Numbered from the stretch's first letter, positions 15,815 through 23,948 are shown. The stretch is DNA of 64,000 nucleotides from VAZQ01 sp963739175 (GCA_963739175.1 CAVTZH010000001.1:186001-250000), one strand, 5' to 3'. Translations and numbers: made by a program. The notes: generated by a model from the letters alone, not told the origin.

Positions 15815-16618
15815 GTGTCGGATTCGAAGACCGTCGCTCAACATTTGCCCTTGTTGCGGCGCTACGCCCGCGCCTTGACCGGGGACCAGAACTCCGGCGA
15901 CGCCTATGTGGCCGCGACCTTGGAGGCCATGATCGCCGATCCCGCGACCATTCGCCTCGAAGGTGGCCCTCGTGTCGCGCTCTACCGGCTGTTCACCAAG
16001 ATCTGGAATTCGATCTCGCTCAACGGCACCGCCGACGCCGCGCGCACGTCGCTGCCGGGCGAACGCAAGCTTGCCAGCATCACGCCGATGCCGCGGCAGG
16101 CGTTCCTGCTGGTTGCGCTCGAAGGCTTCCCGGAAGCGGACGCCGCACGCATTCTCGACGTCGACGTGGTGACGCTGCGCTCGCTGATCGAGGAGTCGGG
16201 CCGTGAGCTCGCCGCCGAGATCGCCACCGACGTGCTGATCATCGAGGACGAGACCTTCATCGCGATGGAGCTGGAAAGCCTGGTCGAGAGCCTCGGCCAT
16301 CGCGTGCTCGGCGTCGCGCGCACGCATTCGGAGGCGCTGGCACTGACCAAGACCAAGAAGCCCGGCCTGATCCTCGCCGACATCCAGCTTGCCGACAATA
16401 GCTCCGGCCTCGATGCGGTGAACGAGCTGCTGCAATCGTTCGAGGTGCCGGTGATCTTCATCACCGCCTATCCGGAACGCTTCCTTACCGGCGAACGTCC
16501 CGAGCCCGCGTTCCTGATCGCCAAGCCGTTCCAACCATCGACGGTGTCGGCGATCGCGAGCCAGGCGCTGTTCTTCGACCGCAGCGCCAAGCGCCGCGAG
16601 CGACGGGTCGTCGCCTGA
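15815..16618 (+). CDS. phyR: anti-anti-sigma response regulator PhyR
   Basis: A 267-residue protein with an EcfG-like N-terminal sigma domain (about 1-125) and a C-terminal receiver (about 137-258). Receiver residues are visible: acidic pocket E144/D145, phospho-acceptor D189 in ILADIQLAD, the FITAYPERF segment and the conserved Lys in LIAKPF. When phosphorylated it exposes the sigma mimic and binds NepR, freeing EcfG. Length and layout match PhyR from Methylobacterium and Bradyrhizobium. It diverges from nepR-ecfG and is itself under an EcfG promoter. Confidence 0.96.
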   Translation: MSDSKTVAQHLPLLRRYARALTGDQNSGDAYVAATLEAMIADPATIRLEGGPRVALYRLFTKIWNSISLNGTADAARTSLPGERKLASITPMPRQAFLLVALEGFPEADAARILDVDVVTLRSLIEESGRELAAEIATDVLIIEDETFIAMELESLVESLGHRVLGVARTHSEALALTKTKKPGLILADIQLADNSSGLDAVNELLQSFEVPVIFITAYPERFLTGERPEPAFLIAKPFQPSTVSAIASQALFFDRSAKRRERRVVA

Positions 16619-16642
16619 CAAAAGACTACTGACGTCGACAGC

Positions 16643-16679
16643 AAAATCCCCCGAAAGTCTGCACCTTTCGGGGGATTTT
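16643..16679. terminator. bidirectional intrinsic terminator after phyR
   Basis: A perfect 15-bp stem (AAAATCCCCCGAAAG with CTTTCGGGGGATTTT) closes a 7-base loop. It is flanked by convergent stops of phyR (16618) and the 16703 gene and has T-runs on both strands. Confidence 0.95.
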
Positions 16680-16702
16680 CATTGCGATCGTGATCTCGCG
16701 CC

Positions 16703-17095
16703 TTAGTGACGGCGGCCGGCCCATCCGATCAGCAGGCCGACGCCGACAGCCACCCCGATCATTATCAGCGGGCGGCGCTCGACCTCGGTCGAAACCCGGC
16801 GCAACGCCTCGCCGCCGAGCTTCGACGCTTCGTAGCCGAAGCGGGTCGCGTCCTGACCGAACCGCGCGGCTTCGCCACTGAGGCTGCGCGCGCCGCCGCG
16901 GAACCGGTCGACGAGGTCGCTGAGCGCGCTGACCAGCGCATCGCCCACCCGTTCGGTCGCCTGCGCAGCGCCGGCGACGCCGTTCGCCGCCGTTCGCGAG
17001 GCGACGCTGCCAAGCCGGTTAAGCCGCTGCTCCAGGTGGTGCATGCGCCGTTCGACCTCCGCAAATTCACGCGCGTAACTGGAATGGCGGGACAT
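16703..17095 (-). CDS. membrane-anchored DUF883/ElaB-like protein
   Basis: A 130-residue protein with a long amphipathic, probably coiled-coil body (residues about 5-100, including EFAEVERRMHHLEQRLNRL) and one C-terminal membrane anchor (LIMIGVAVGVGLLIGWAGRRH, about 110-130). This layout matches the ElaB/YqjD/DUF883 group of tail-anchored stress proteins. The ATG at 17095 is preferred to an upstream frame. It is 97 bases downstream of the CsbD gene with no clear terminator between, so it may share that gene's stress promoter. The exact family is inferred from layout. Confidence 0.7.
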   Translation of the reverse strand: MSRHSSYAREFAEVERRMHHLEQRLNRLGSVASRTAANGVAGAAQATERVGDALVSALSDLVDRFRGGARSLSGEAARFGQDATRFGYEASKLGGEALRRVSTEVERRPLIMIGVAVGVGLLIGWAGRRH

Positions 17096-17192
17096 CGGAT
17101 GCCTCACTGTTTGTTTTTGAACCGGATGTACATGGCGGCGTGACCGCCCTTGCGAGCCGCCACGCCGCCAGCACGCTCTCCTCACGCTTCGG

Positions 17193-17393
17193 CTAGTGAA
17201 TCGAATTCAGCCAGGTGTCGATTTCCTTCTCGGCCTGGTCCTTGGCGTAGCCGTAGCGTTGCTGCAGGCGGCCGGCGAGCTCCTTGCGCTTGCCCTCGAC
17301 GACGTCGAGGTCGTCGTTGGTGAGCTTGCCCCACTGCTGCTGGGCCTTGCCCTTGAACTCCGTCCAGTTTCCTTCGATGCGATCCCAATTCAT
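17193..17393 (-). CDS. CsbD family stress protein
   Basis: A 66-residue hydrophilic protein with the CsbD signature: MNWDRIEGNWTEFKGKAQQQ, then WGKLTNDDLDVVEGKRKELAG and a YGYAKDQAEKEI tail. CsbD proteins are general-stress-induced in many bacteria; their molecular role is unknown. The ATG at 17393 has GGAGGAAC ahead of it. An EcfG-type promoter lies 42 bases upstream. Confidence 0.95.
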   Translation of the reverse strand: MNWDRIEGNWTEFKGKAQQQWGKLTNDDLDVVEGKRKELAGRLQQRYGYAKDQAEKEIDTWLNSIH

Positions 17394-17434
17394 CTTGTTC
17401 CTCCGTTGTGTGTTGATCGCTGGAATGCCCGGAG

Positions 17435-17460
17435 AACCCGTGAGTTGCGTGAATGGTTCC
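17435..17460 (-). promoter_or_regulatory. EcfG-type promoter (variant -10) for the CsbD gene
   Basis: On the minus strand GGAAC (17460-17456), a 17-base spacer and GGTT (17438-17435). The -10 differs by one base from CGTT, but the spacing and the 42-base distance to the start codon match the other EcfG promoters here. Confidence 0.72.
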
Positions 17461-17501
17461 CGAGATTCGGCGCGCGCTCGACGCGATATCCAGGCGTCGA
17501 A

Positions 17502-17538
17502 AAAAGCAGGGGCGTAGCCGACTGGGTCGGCTACGCCC
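17502..17538 (-). terminator. intrinsic terminator of the putative sRNA
   Basis: A perfect 12-bp stem GGGCGTAGCCGA / TCGGCTACGCCC (17538-17527 with 17521-17510) and a 5-base loop are followed on the minus strand by CTGC and T6. No annotated minus-strand gene lies upstream for over 2 kb, so it does not serve a known mRNA. Confidence 0.88.
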
Positions 17539-17589
17539 GAGGTGACCGACCGAGCACGGGGAGGGGAAAGAAGGGCGGCCGGTCCGTGC
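17502..17589 (-). ncRNA. putative EcfG-dependent small RNA (GsrN-like architecture)
   Basis: The 360-bp gap between the CsbD gene and the 17754 gene holds a free-standing unit on the minus strand: an exact EcfG promoter (17617-17593), about 85 transcribed bases, then an intrinsic terminator. The predicted RNA has a 5' stem GCACGG/CCGTGC (17589-17584 with 17559-17554) closing a 24-base loop rich in C and U (CCCTTCTTTCCCCTCC), complementary in type to GGAGG/GGGGA ribosome sites. A 12-bp terminator hairpin ends in T6. No ORF of useful size fits. The layout resembles GsrN, the sigma-T-controlled sRNA of Caulobacter with a C-rich loop; homology is inferred from architecture only. Confidence 0.68.
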
Positions 17590-17592
17590 AAC

Positions 17593-17617
17593 AACGCGCG
17601 TCGTGCGCCTTGGTTCC
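17593..17617 (-). promoter_or_regulatory. EcfG-type promoter for the putative sRNA
   Basis: On the minus strand GGAAC (17617-17613), a 16-base spacer and CGTT (17596-17593) match the consensus exactly. There is no coding sequence behind it before the terminator at 17538-17502. A start near A17587 or G17589 is expected. Confidence 0.87.
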
Positions 17618-17686
17618 CGCGCGTCGCCGCACGATCCAGCAAACAGAGGCCCGTGGTGATTTCGACCGACGTTGTCGTCATAGCCG

Positions 17687-17712
17687 GGAACCACCCGGGC
17701 CAAAACGGCGTT
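17687..17712 (+). promoter_or_regulatory. EcfG-type promoter for the 17754 gene
   Basis: GGAAC (17687-17691), a 17-base spacer and CGTT followed by TT (17709-17712), 41 bases upstream of the ATG at 17754. Confidence 0.88.
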
Positions 17713-17753
17713 TTGTCTCCGCCGGTTCGATCGGCTCACAGGCAGGTGTTGTC

Positions 17754-18056
17754 ATGCGGCACAGTTTTGGATTCGCTTTCGTCGGCTTCTTCAGTCTGGG
17801 GGCGTTCGCCACTCTGGGAATCCTGGTGGCCGCACTTGAAGTGTCGGTCGCCGCCATGCCGAGCGTAAGCGGCGTCGATCCGGCTTCGGTCAATCGCACG
17901 TTCAAGGGCGATCGCGCGCCGGCATTGCCGGGCGCGAGCCGCGTGGTGCCCGGGCGGCAGAGCAACGAGCCGAAGCTGCCGGACGGTTGCGTTGCCGCCG
18001 CCGACTGGCGGAGCAACATCTATTCCGCCGAAGTCGCAGGGCGTTGCGTCGCGTAG
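17754..18056 (+). CDS. small exported hypothetical protein, 100 aa, EcfG-controlled
   Basis: A 100-residue protein with an N-terminal hydrophobic segment (MRHSFGFAFVGFFSLGAFAT..., about residues 3-33) that is either a signal peptide ending near VAAMP or an anchor. The rest is a soluble periplasmic-type stretch with two Cys (in LPDGCVAAADW and GRCVA) that could form a disulfide. I do not recognise a family. The frame is open upstream, but the ATG at 17754 starts the hydrophobic segment and sits at the right distance from an EcfG promoter. The inferred role is an envelope component of the general stress response. Confidence 0.75.
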   Translation: MRHSFGFAFVGFFSLGAFATLGILVAALEVSVAAMPSVSGVDPASVNRTFKGDRAPALPGASRVVPGRQSNEPKLPDGCVAAADWRSNIYSAEVAGRCVA

Positions 18057-18219
18057 TCGCCGCCGACATCGCCGGCTCGGATTGATCCCACTCGCGACAA
18101 GAGGGGCAATTCGCGCCCGCCGCGGTTTCGCCGGTTGTTTGAATCGACGCGGTTGACTAGAATCGCATGGGGGAGCAAGTGGCACTGAATACCGGAAGCG
18201 TATCGACCGGATCGCCGTA

Positions 18220-19821
18220 ATGACAATGGCTGAGCGCGGGCCCTCCAAAGCCAGCGGACACACCACCGCCGACGCGATGCGTCGTCCCGACGCGGACGCG
18301 CCGTTTTTTCCGGACACCAAGCTTGTCGAGGCTGCACTTGAGGCTGCCCAGATCGGGGTCTGGTCTTGGGACATCGCATCCGACCGGGTCACCTGGTCGA
18401 GCAATATGGAGGTCCTTCGCGGTCTGCCGCAGGGCGCTTTCGACGGCACGTTTGCGTTTGTCGAACGCGACGTGCATCCGCAGGATCAGACGCAGTTTCG
18501 CGCCGCGATCAAGGAGGGGCTGCGCACTGAAGCGCCCTTTCGGATTCTCTATCGCCTGCCGCCGCGCCCCGACGGCAGTGTGAATTGGATCGAGACGCGA
18601 GCGACGGCCGTCATGGACAACGGCAAGGCCGTCCGCGTGTTCGGCACCTGCCGTGACGTCACCGAGCGCGTGCAGCTGCATCGGGAATTGCATTTGCGGG
18701 CCAGTCAGCAGGAAACTGTGGCGCGTCTCGGCGAGCGCGCGCTGACCGAGACCGATCTACAGGCGTTTTTCGACGACACCGCCGCGATCATCTCGCGCAT
18801 CCTCGCCGTCGAGTTTGTGAAGATACTCGAGCTGGTGCCGGGCGACGCCGAATTGCTGCTGCGCGCCGGCGTCGGCTGGAAGGCCGGCCTCGTCGGCCGC
18901 GCGCATGTCTCGACCGTGCGCGGCTCGCAGGCCGGCTACACGCTCGCGGCCGGCGGGCCGGTCATCGTCGAGAACCTGGCGACTGAAACGCGCTTCGACA
19001 GCCCGACGCTGCTGCGCGACCATGGCGTCGTGTCCGGTCTCTCGTGCTCGATCGCGGGCCGCGACGGGCGCGCCTATGGCGTCGTCGGGGCGCACAGCGC
19101 CAAGCCGCGCAAGTTCACCGAATCCGACGCTTCGTTCATGAGCGCCGTCGCCAATGTCATTGCCGGCGCGATCCAGCGCCGCCAGCTCGATCAGCGCCAG
19201 GAGCTGATGATCCGCGAGCTGCGGCATCGCTCCGGCAATCTGTTCTCGCAGCTCCTGGCGCTGTTCTCGCAGACCGCCAAGAATTCCAAGAACCTCGCCG
19301 AGCTGGTGCCGAAATACGAGGCGCGCGTCATGGCGCTCGCCAACGCGCACCGGCTGGTGACCGAAGGCGGCTGGAAATCCGCCGCGCTGATCGAGCTGCT
19401 CAACATCCTGTTGGCGCCCTATCTCGACCGCATCACCTTCGCCGGCCCGAACGTATTCCTCGAAGCCGACCCGACCTTCGGGCTGAGCATCGCGATCCAT
19501 GAGCTCACCACCAACGCCAGCAAGCACGGAAGCCTGTCGACCCGCTCCGGCCGCGTCGAAGTGACGTGGCAGGTGCAGCGCACCGATCTCGGGCTGACGC
19601 TGCTCTTGAACTGGAAAGAGCGGGAAGGACCGACGCCGAAACGCCAGCGGCGCACCGGCTTCGGCTCGCGCCTCGTCACCATGGTGATCGAGCGCCAGCT
19701 CAACGGCACCGTGCGCATGACCTACAGCCCCGGCGGCCTCGACGTCGAGCTGACGGTGCCGCTCACGCACGAGCGCTGGCCGGGCGGCGTACGCACCCCC
19801 CTCGCCGCGGACCTACCTTAG
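18220..19821 (+). CDS. HWE/HisKA_2-type sensor histidine kinase with PAS and GAF domains
   Basis: A 533-residue soluble kinase without membrane segments. A PAS domain lies at about 35-155 (IGVWSWDIASDRVTWSS ... NWIETRATAVMDNGKAVRVFGTCRDVTE), a GAF domain at about 170-315, then the kinase H-box RELRHRSGNLFSQLLAL (His near residue 332). The ATPase part has HELTTNASKHG and the WKE of the HWE family (LLNWKEREGPTP) and GFGSRLVTMVIERQL. HWE kinases commonly phosphorylate PhyR. Its position next to the stress genes makes a PhyR-kinase role likely but unproved. I see no EcfG promoter ahead of it. Confidence 0.88.
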   Translation: MTMAERGPSKASGHTTADAMRRPDADAPFFPDTKLVEAALEAAQIGVWSWDIASDRVTWSSNMEVLRGLPQGAFDGTFAFVERDVHPQDQTQFRAAIKEGLRTEAPFRILYRLPPRPDGSVNWIETRATAVMDNGKAVRVFGTCRDVTERVQLHRELHLRASQQETVARLGERALTETDLQAFFDDTAAIISRILAVEFVKILELVPGDAELLLRAGVGWKAGLVGRAHVSTVRGSQAGYTLAAGGPVIVENLATETRFDSPTLLRDHGVVSGLSCSIAGRDGRAYGVVGAHSAKPRKFTESDASFMSAVANVIAGAIQRRQLDQRQELMIRELRHRSGNLFSQLLALFSQTAKNSKNLAELVPKYEARVMALANAHRLVTEGGWKSAALIELLNILLAPYLDRITFAGPNVFLEADPTFGLSIAIHELTTNASKHGSLSTRSGRVEVTWQVQRTDLGLTLLLNWKEREGPTPKRQRRTGFGSRLVTMVIERQLNGTVRMTYSPGGLDVELTVPLTHERWPGGVRTPLAADLP

Positions 19822-20794
19822 CGGCCTAGAGAAGAAGCGATCTCGTGGTTGAACGCGAAGTCGGCGGGCGGCGTCGGACCCCAGACGTAGAACGAATCCT
19901 CGGGCGGATGGTCACCGCTCTTCCAGTCATGGTCGACCGGGATGTAGTCGATGTCGGAAGAGTATTCGGCGTAGCTGCCCCAGGGGTCGCGCACGTAGTG
20001 GAAATAGTTCGAGCCCAGCACGTGGCGGCCCATGCCCCAGCCGGCGACGTAGCCCTTGTCGGCCATCTGCATGGCGCCGAGCCCGATCTGGTTGATCGAG
20101 GGCACGTCCCAGCTCAGGTGATGCAGCCCCGGCCCGTCGGCCTTCACGAAGGCGATCATGTGATGATCACTGCCGTGGATGCCGTGCATGAACGCGATCA
20201 TGTCGCCGGAGCGGTCGGAGAGCCGCAGCCCGAGCGTCTCGCTGTAGAACTTGATCGTCGCCGGGATGTCCTTGGTGAAGACCAGCATATGCGCCATCCG
20301 CCGCGGCCGCACGAACGGTTTGGTGCTGCAGGCCGGCGCGCCGGCGACGCCGGGCGGGCAGGAAATGTTTTCGATCGAGGACTTCTCGTTCGGCGAGGAT
20401 TTTTCCGCAACGCGGATCTCGATCGGCGTGCCGTTCGGATCGCGGAGCCAGATGCCGTTCGAACTCGACGCCGGGCGGCGGATCGATCCGCTCGATACGC
20501 AGCGCGTCGAGCCGTTCGCGAAAGCGCGGCAGAGTCGTCCTCGAACGCGGCGAAGGAAATGAACTGCAGCTGCTTCTTCGGCCCCTCCACCACCGAGCCC
20601 CAGCGATGGGAATGGCCGTGGGTATGGATATGCAGCGCGTTGCCCTCGGAGCGCACGTCGAGCCCGAAGTTGGAATAGAATTTCCGGGCCTGCTCGACGT
20701 CGGGGACGGAGAAATTGAAACGATCGAGCGAGTGCACGCCAAGCTCGCCGGGACGGCGGTTGATCGGCTGTGCGAGCGGACGGATGGACGTCAT
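19818..20794 (-). pseudogene. VOC-family (extradiol-dioxygenase-like) protein, two frameshifts
   Basis: Reading from the ATG at 20794, the first VOC module (LGVHSLDRFNFSVPDVEQAR...) is followed by a frame change near 20545, where GACGAC is followed by an extra T before CTGCCGCGC. A second change occurs near 20465, where a G precedes AACGGCATC. The remainder (GIWLRDPNGTPIEIR ... PRRMAHMLVFTKDI ... GPGLHHLSWDVPSI ... DPWGSYAEYSSDIDYI) is a complete second VOC module with metal-ligand-type His and Glu. Full length would be about 324 residues, like type I extradiol dioxygenases or glyoxalase-fold relatives. The two insertions either inactivate the gene or are sequence errors. Confidence 0.75.
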
Positions 20795-20835
20795 GGGACG
20801 GACTCCTGAGTTCCCAATTCGGCGGGATCATACAG

Positions 20836-21783
20836 TCATGCGAACTGCGGGAAAAGCGACAACGCATTTCTCCGGTCGATGGCGGCCCGCTGCTCCGCCG
20901 GCATCGCCACGCCCTCGTAGGTCCGCACCGCCTCGGCGATGACGGCTGAATTCGCGAACGGCCAGTCGGTGCCGAAGACGATCTGGCCCTCCGGCGCCAC
21001 GCCCTTGAGGCATTCGAAGGTCTCCGCCGTCGGCGCGAGCGCGTTGTCGTACCAGAACCGCCGCAACCGCCCGTAGACCTCCGCCGGCGACATCTGCTCC
21101 AGCCGCTTGTCGATCATCGGCGCCACCGAAAGCCGCCAGGCGAAATACGGCATCAGCCCGCCGGCATGCGCCAGCACGAAGCGGATGCGCGGGAAGCGCT
21201 CGATGGCGCCGGTGAACGCGAGGTTCACCGCGGCGCGCGTGGTATCGAACACATATTCCATCATGAAGCCCGGCCACGGCAGTTCGAGCGTGCGGCTCGA
21301 CGGGTGCAAGGCCGGATGCACGAACACCACGGCAGCGCGGTCGTTGAGCGCGGCGAGCACCGGGTCGAACCACGGATCGCCGAGGAATTTTCCGCCATAG
21401 CTCGCGAACAGGCAGACGCCCTGATGCTTGAGCTGGCCAACCGAATGCTCGATCTCGGCCACGGCTTCGTCGGCGTTCCACATCGGCAGCACCGCCAGCG
21501 AGCCGAAGCGCTTCGGCCAGCGCGCGTTGAGCTCGGCGGAGTATTCGTTGCAGCGCCGCGCCAGTGCCGGCGCTTTTTTCGGATCGCCGAACTGCACGCC
21601 GGGCTGCGCCAGCGACATCAGCGCGACCTCGATGCCGGACTTGTCCATCAAGTCGAGCGCGAGCTCGGGCGACCAGTCCGGATAGCGCCCGATCGCGGGC
21701 CCCGCCCCGGCCTCGTAGACGGCGTCCTGGTAGAACTGCGGGATGAGATGGACGTGGATGTCGATCCGGCGCGGCGAAGGCAT
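20836..21783 (-). CDS. amidohydrolase-2 (ACMSD-like) family protein
   Basis: A 315-residue TIM-barrel metal hydrolase or decarboxylase. It has the N-terminal HxH (IDIHVHLIPQFYQ), a central His (VFVHPALHP), a second His in VLAHAGGLMPYF, and the terminal Asp in FGTDWPF. This group includes amino-carboxymuconate-semialdehyde decarboxylase and gamma-resorcylate or other nonoxidative decarboxylases. The substrate cannot be read from sequence; the neighbouring aromatic-ring genes suggest a ring-fission product or aromatic acid. It lies 42 bases upstream of the VOC gene on the same strand. Confidence 0.88.
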   Translation of the reverse strand: MPSPRRIDIHVHLIPQFYQDAVYEAGAGPAIGRYPDWSPELALDLMDKSGIEVALMSLAQPGVQFGDPKKAPALARRCNEYSAELNARWPKRFGSLAVLPMWNADEAVAEIEHSVGQLKHQGVCLFASYGGKFLGDPWFDPVLAALNDRAAVVFVHPALHPSSRTLELPWPGFMMEYVFDTTRAAVNLAFTGAIERFPRIRFVLAHAGGLMPYFAWRLSVAPMIDKRLEQMSPAEVYGRLRRFWYDNALAPTAETFECLKGVAPEGQIVFGTDWPFANSAVIAEAVRTYEGVAMPAEQRAAIDRRNALSLFPQFA

Positions 21784-21934
21784 GGAGGGATTGGCTCGTT
21801 CAAGAGGAAGAAGGCGGGCGCCACCCTAGCGGCAGCAACCGGAAGGGCAACAGCCTCGCACGACGATGCGCCAATGTGCCCTTGAACCGGGCGACCGCGC
21901 GGGCGAAGCTTCCCAAAACAGGGAGGAACGGCCC

Positions 21935-22936
21935 ATGCCGCGCATCACAACGATGCCCGGGCTGTTACACACGTTTGCGCTCGCGCTTGCCTCGTTGCTG
22001 GCGTTGCCCGCGCCTGCGGCGAGCCAGGAGTGGCCGACGCGGCAGATGACCATGGTCATCCCGTTTTCGGCCGCCGGCGGCGTCGACGTCGTGGGACGCA
22101 TCATGGGCGCGCGGATGGCCGAGATCCTGCGGCGGCCCGTGATCATCGAGAATGTCGGCGGCGCCGGCGGGATGGTCGGCTCGTCGCGCGTGGCGAAGGC
22201 GGCGCCGGACGGCTATCAGTTCGTCCTGGGCAGCGTCGGCACCCACGCGCAGAACCAGACGCTCTACAAGAACCCGCTCTACAACACCGCCACCGATTTC
22301 GCGCCGGTGGCGCTGGTGGCGGAGCAGCCGATCATCCTGGCCGCGCGCAACACCATGCCGGCCGGCAACCTGGGCGAGTTCATCGCCTATGCGAAGGCGA
22401 ACCAGGCGAAGATGCAGTACGGCTCGCCCGGCTCCGGCTCGTCGAGCCACCTCGCCTGCGCGCTGCTCACTTCCGCGATCGGCGCCACCAAGGTCACGCA
22501 CATCCCTTATCGCACCGGCGGCGTCGTCCCCGACCTGATCGCCGGCCGGATCGACTACCAGTGCCCGACCGGCGCCGTCGCCACGCCGCTCAGCCAAGGC
22601 AATCAGGCGAAGATGATCGCGACCCTGACGCGCGAGCGCTGGCGCAATTTGCCGGACTTGCCGACGGCGCATGAGCAGGGGCTCACGAATTTCGAGGCCT
22701 ACATCTGGTTCGCCTTGTTCCTGCCGCGCGGCACGCCGCCGGCCATCGTGCAGAGGCTCAACGCCGCCGCGGTCGAGGCGATGAACACGCCGGCGGTGCA
22801 GGCGAGGCTCAACGAGGTCGGCGCCACCGTGGTGGCCCCCGAGCGCCGCTCGCCGGAGTACCTGCAGAAATTCGTGGAAAGCGAAATTGCGAAATGGGCG
22901 GGGCCGATCAAGGCGGCAGGCATTGTCGGCGAGTGA
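21935..22936 (+). CDS. Bug/TctC-family solute-binding protein
   Basis: A 333-residue periplasmic binding protein. A signal peptide (about 1-29, ending APAAS) precedes EWPTRQMTMVIPFSAAGGVD and the hallmark IIENVGGAGGMVGSSRVAKAAPDG. GGGAGGAACG precedes the ATG at 21935. It is a close paralogue of the next gene (shared LGSVGTHAQNQTLYKNP-type stretch), 22 bases downstream, so the pair is a tandem duplication in one operon. No TctAB partner is present. Confidence 0.92.
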   Translation: MPRITTMPGLLHTFALALASLLALPAPAASQEWPTRQMTMVIPFSAAGGVDVVGRIMGARMAEILRRPVIIENVGGAGGMVGSSRVAKAAPDGYQFVLGSVGTHAQNQTLYKNPLYNTATDFAPVALVAEQPIILAARNTMPAGNLGEFIAYAKANQAKMQYGSPGSGSSSHLACALLTSAIGATKVTHIPYRTGGVVPDLIAGRIDYQCPTGAVATPLSQGNQAKMIATLTRERWRNLPDLPTAHEQGLTNFEAYIWFALFLPRGTPPAIVQRLNAAAVEAMNTPAVQARLNEVGATVVAPERRSPEYLQKFVESEIAKWAGPIKAAGIVGE

Positions 22937-22958
22937 TGGCTCAAACCGGAGGAACACC

Positions 22959-23948
22959 ATGGTGCGCATGAGGCTTACGGCCACGACGGCGGCGGTGCTG
23001 TCTTGTCTTGGCCTCCTCCAATCGCCCGCGCTCGCACAGAGCTGGCCCAACCGGCCGGTCACCATGGTCGTGACCTACGTTGCCGGCGGCACCACCGACA
23101 TCATCGGGCGCATCATTGGCACCAGGCTCTCGGAAATCCTGAAGCAGCAGGTCGTCATCGAAAACGTCGGCGGCGCCGGCGGCATGACCGGCGCGGCGCG
23201 CGTCGCGAAGGCGCCGGCCGACGGCTACCAGTTCGTGCTGGGCAATGTCGGCACCCATGCGCAGAACCAAACGCTTTACAAGAACCCGTCCTACAACGCG
23301 ATGACCGACTTCGCGCCCGTCGGCCTACTGGTCGATCTGCCGATGCTGATGGTCTCGCGCATGGACCTCCCCGCCAACAATCTCCGGGAATTCATCGCCT
23401 ACGCCAAGGTGAACCAGGCGAAGATGCAGTACGCCTCGGCCGGAACCGGCGCGCCGACGCATCTCGCCTGTGCACTGCTCAATGTCGCGATGGGCGTCAA
23501 CATCACGCATGTCCCCTATCGCGGCAGCGCGCTGGCGCTGCAAGACATGATCGCCGGACGGATCGACTATCACTGCCTCAACGCCTCGGCCGCGATCCCG
23601 CATCTCGAAGGCAAGACCGCGAAGGCAATCACGATGACCACCAAGGAGCGGTCGGCGACATTTCCAACGATCCCGACCGCGCATGAGCAGGGCCTCAAGG
23701 ATTTCGTCGCCGAGAACTGGCTGGCGTTCTTCTTCCCGAAGGGAACGCCCGCTGCGATCGTCGAGCGGCTCAACGAGGCGGCGATTGCGGCGATGAACAC
23801 GCCTGCCGTAGCGGCGCAATTGAAGAAGAATGGCGCGGACATTGTCGCGCCTGAGCGGCGCACGCCCGAGTATTTGCAGAAATTCGTCGCCAGCGAAATC
23901 GAGAAATGGGCCGGCCCGATCAAGGCCGCGGGCCTGACCGGAGGTTAA
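22959..23948 (+). CDS. Bug/TctC-family solute-binding protein, tandem paralogue
   Basis: A 329-residue Bug protein with a signal peptide ending ALAQ, SWPNRPVTMVVTYVAGGTTD, and IENVGGAGGMTGAARVAKAPADG. GGAGGAAC precedes the ATG at 22959. Identical or near-identical blocks with the preceding protein (GTHAQNQTLYKNP, EFIAYAK.NQAKMQY, PAIV.RLN.AA..AMNTPAV) show a local duplication. Differences in the central pocket region suggest different ligands. Confidence 0.92.
   Translation: MVRMRLTATTAAVLSCLGLLQSPALAQSWPNRPVTMVVTYVAGGTTDIIGRIIGTRLSEILKQQVVIENVGGAGGMTGAARVAKAPADGYQFVLGNVGTHAQNQTLYKNPSYNAMTDFAPVGLLVDLPMLMVSRMDLPANNLREFIAYAKVNQAKMQYASAGTGAPTHLACALLNVAMGVNITHVPYRGSALALQDMIAGRIDYHCLNASAAIPHLEGKTAKAITMTTKERSATFPTIPTAHEQGLKDFVAENWLAFFFPKGTPAAIVERLNEAAIAAMNTPAVAAQLKKNGADIVAPERRTPEYLQKFVASEIEKWAGPIKAAGLTGG

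Noticed and set aside
20251..20562. Plus-strand 103-codon frame
   Set aside because: Antisense to the conserved VOC modules, with no ribosome site and no recognisable motif.
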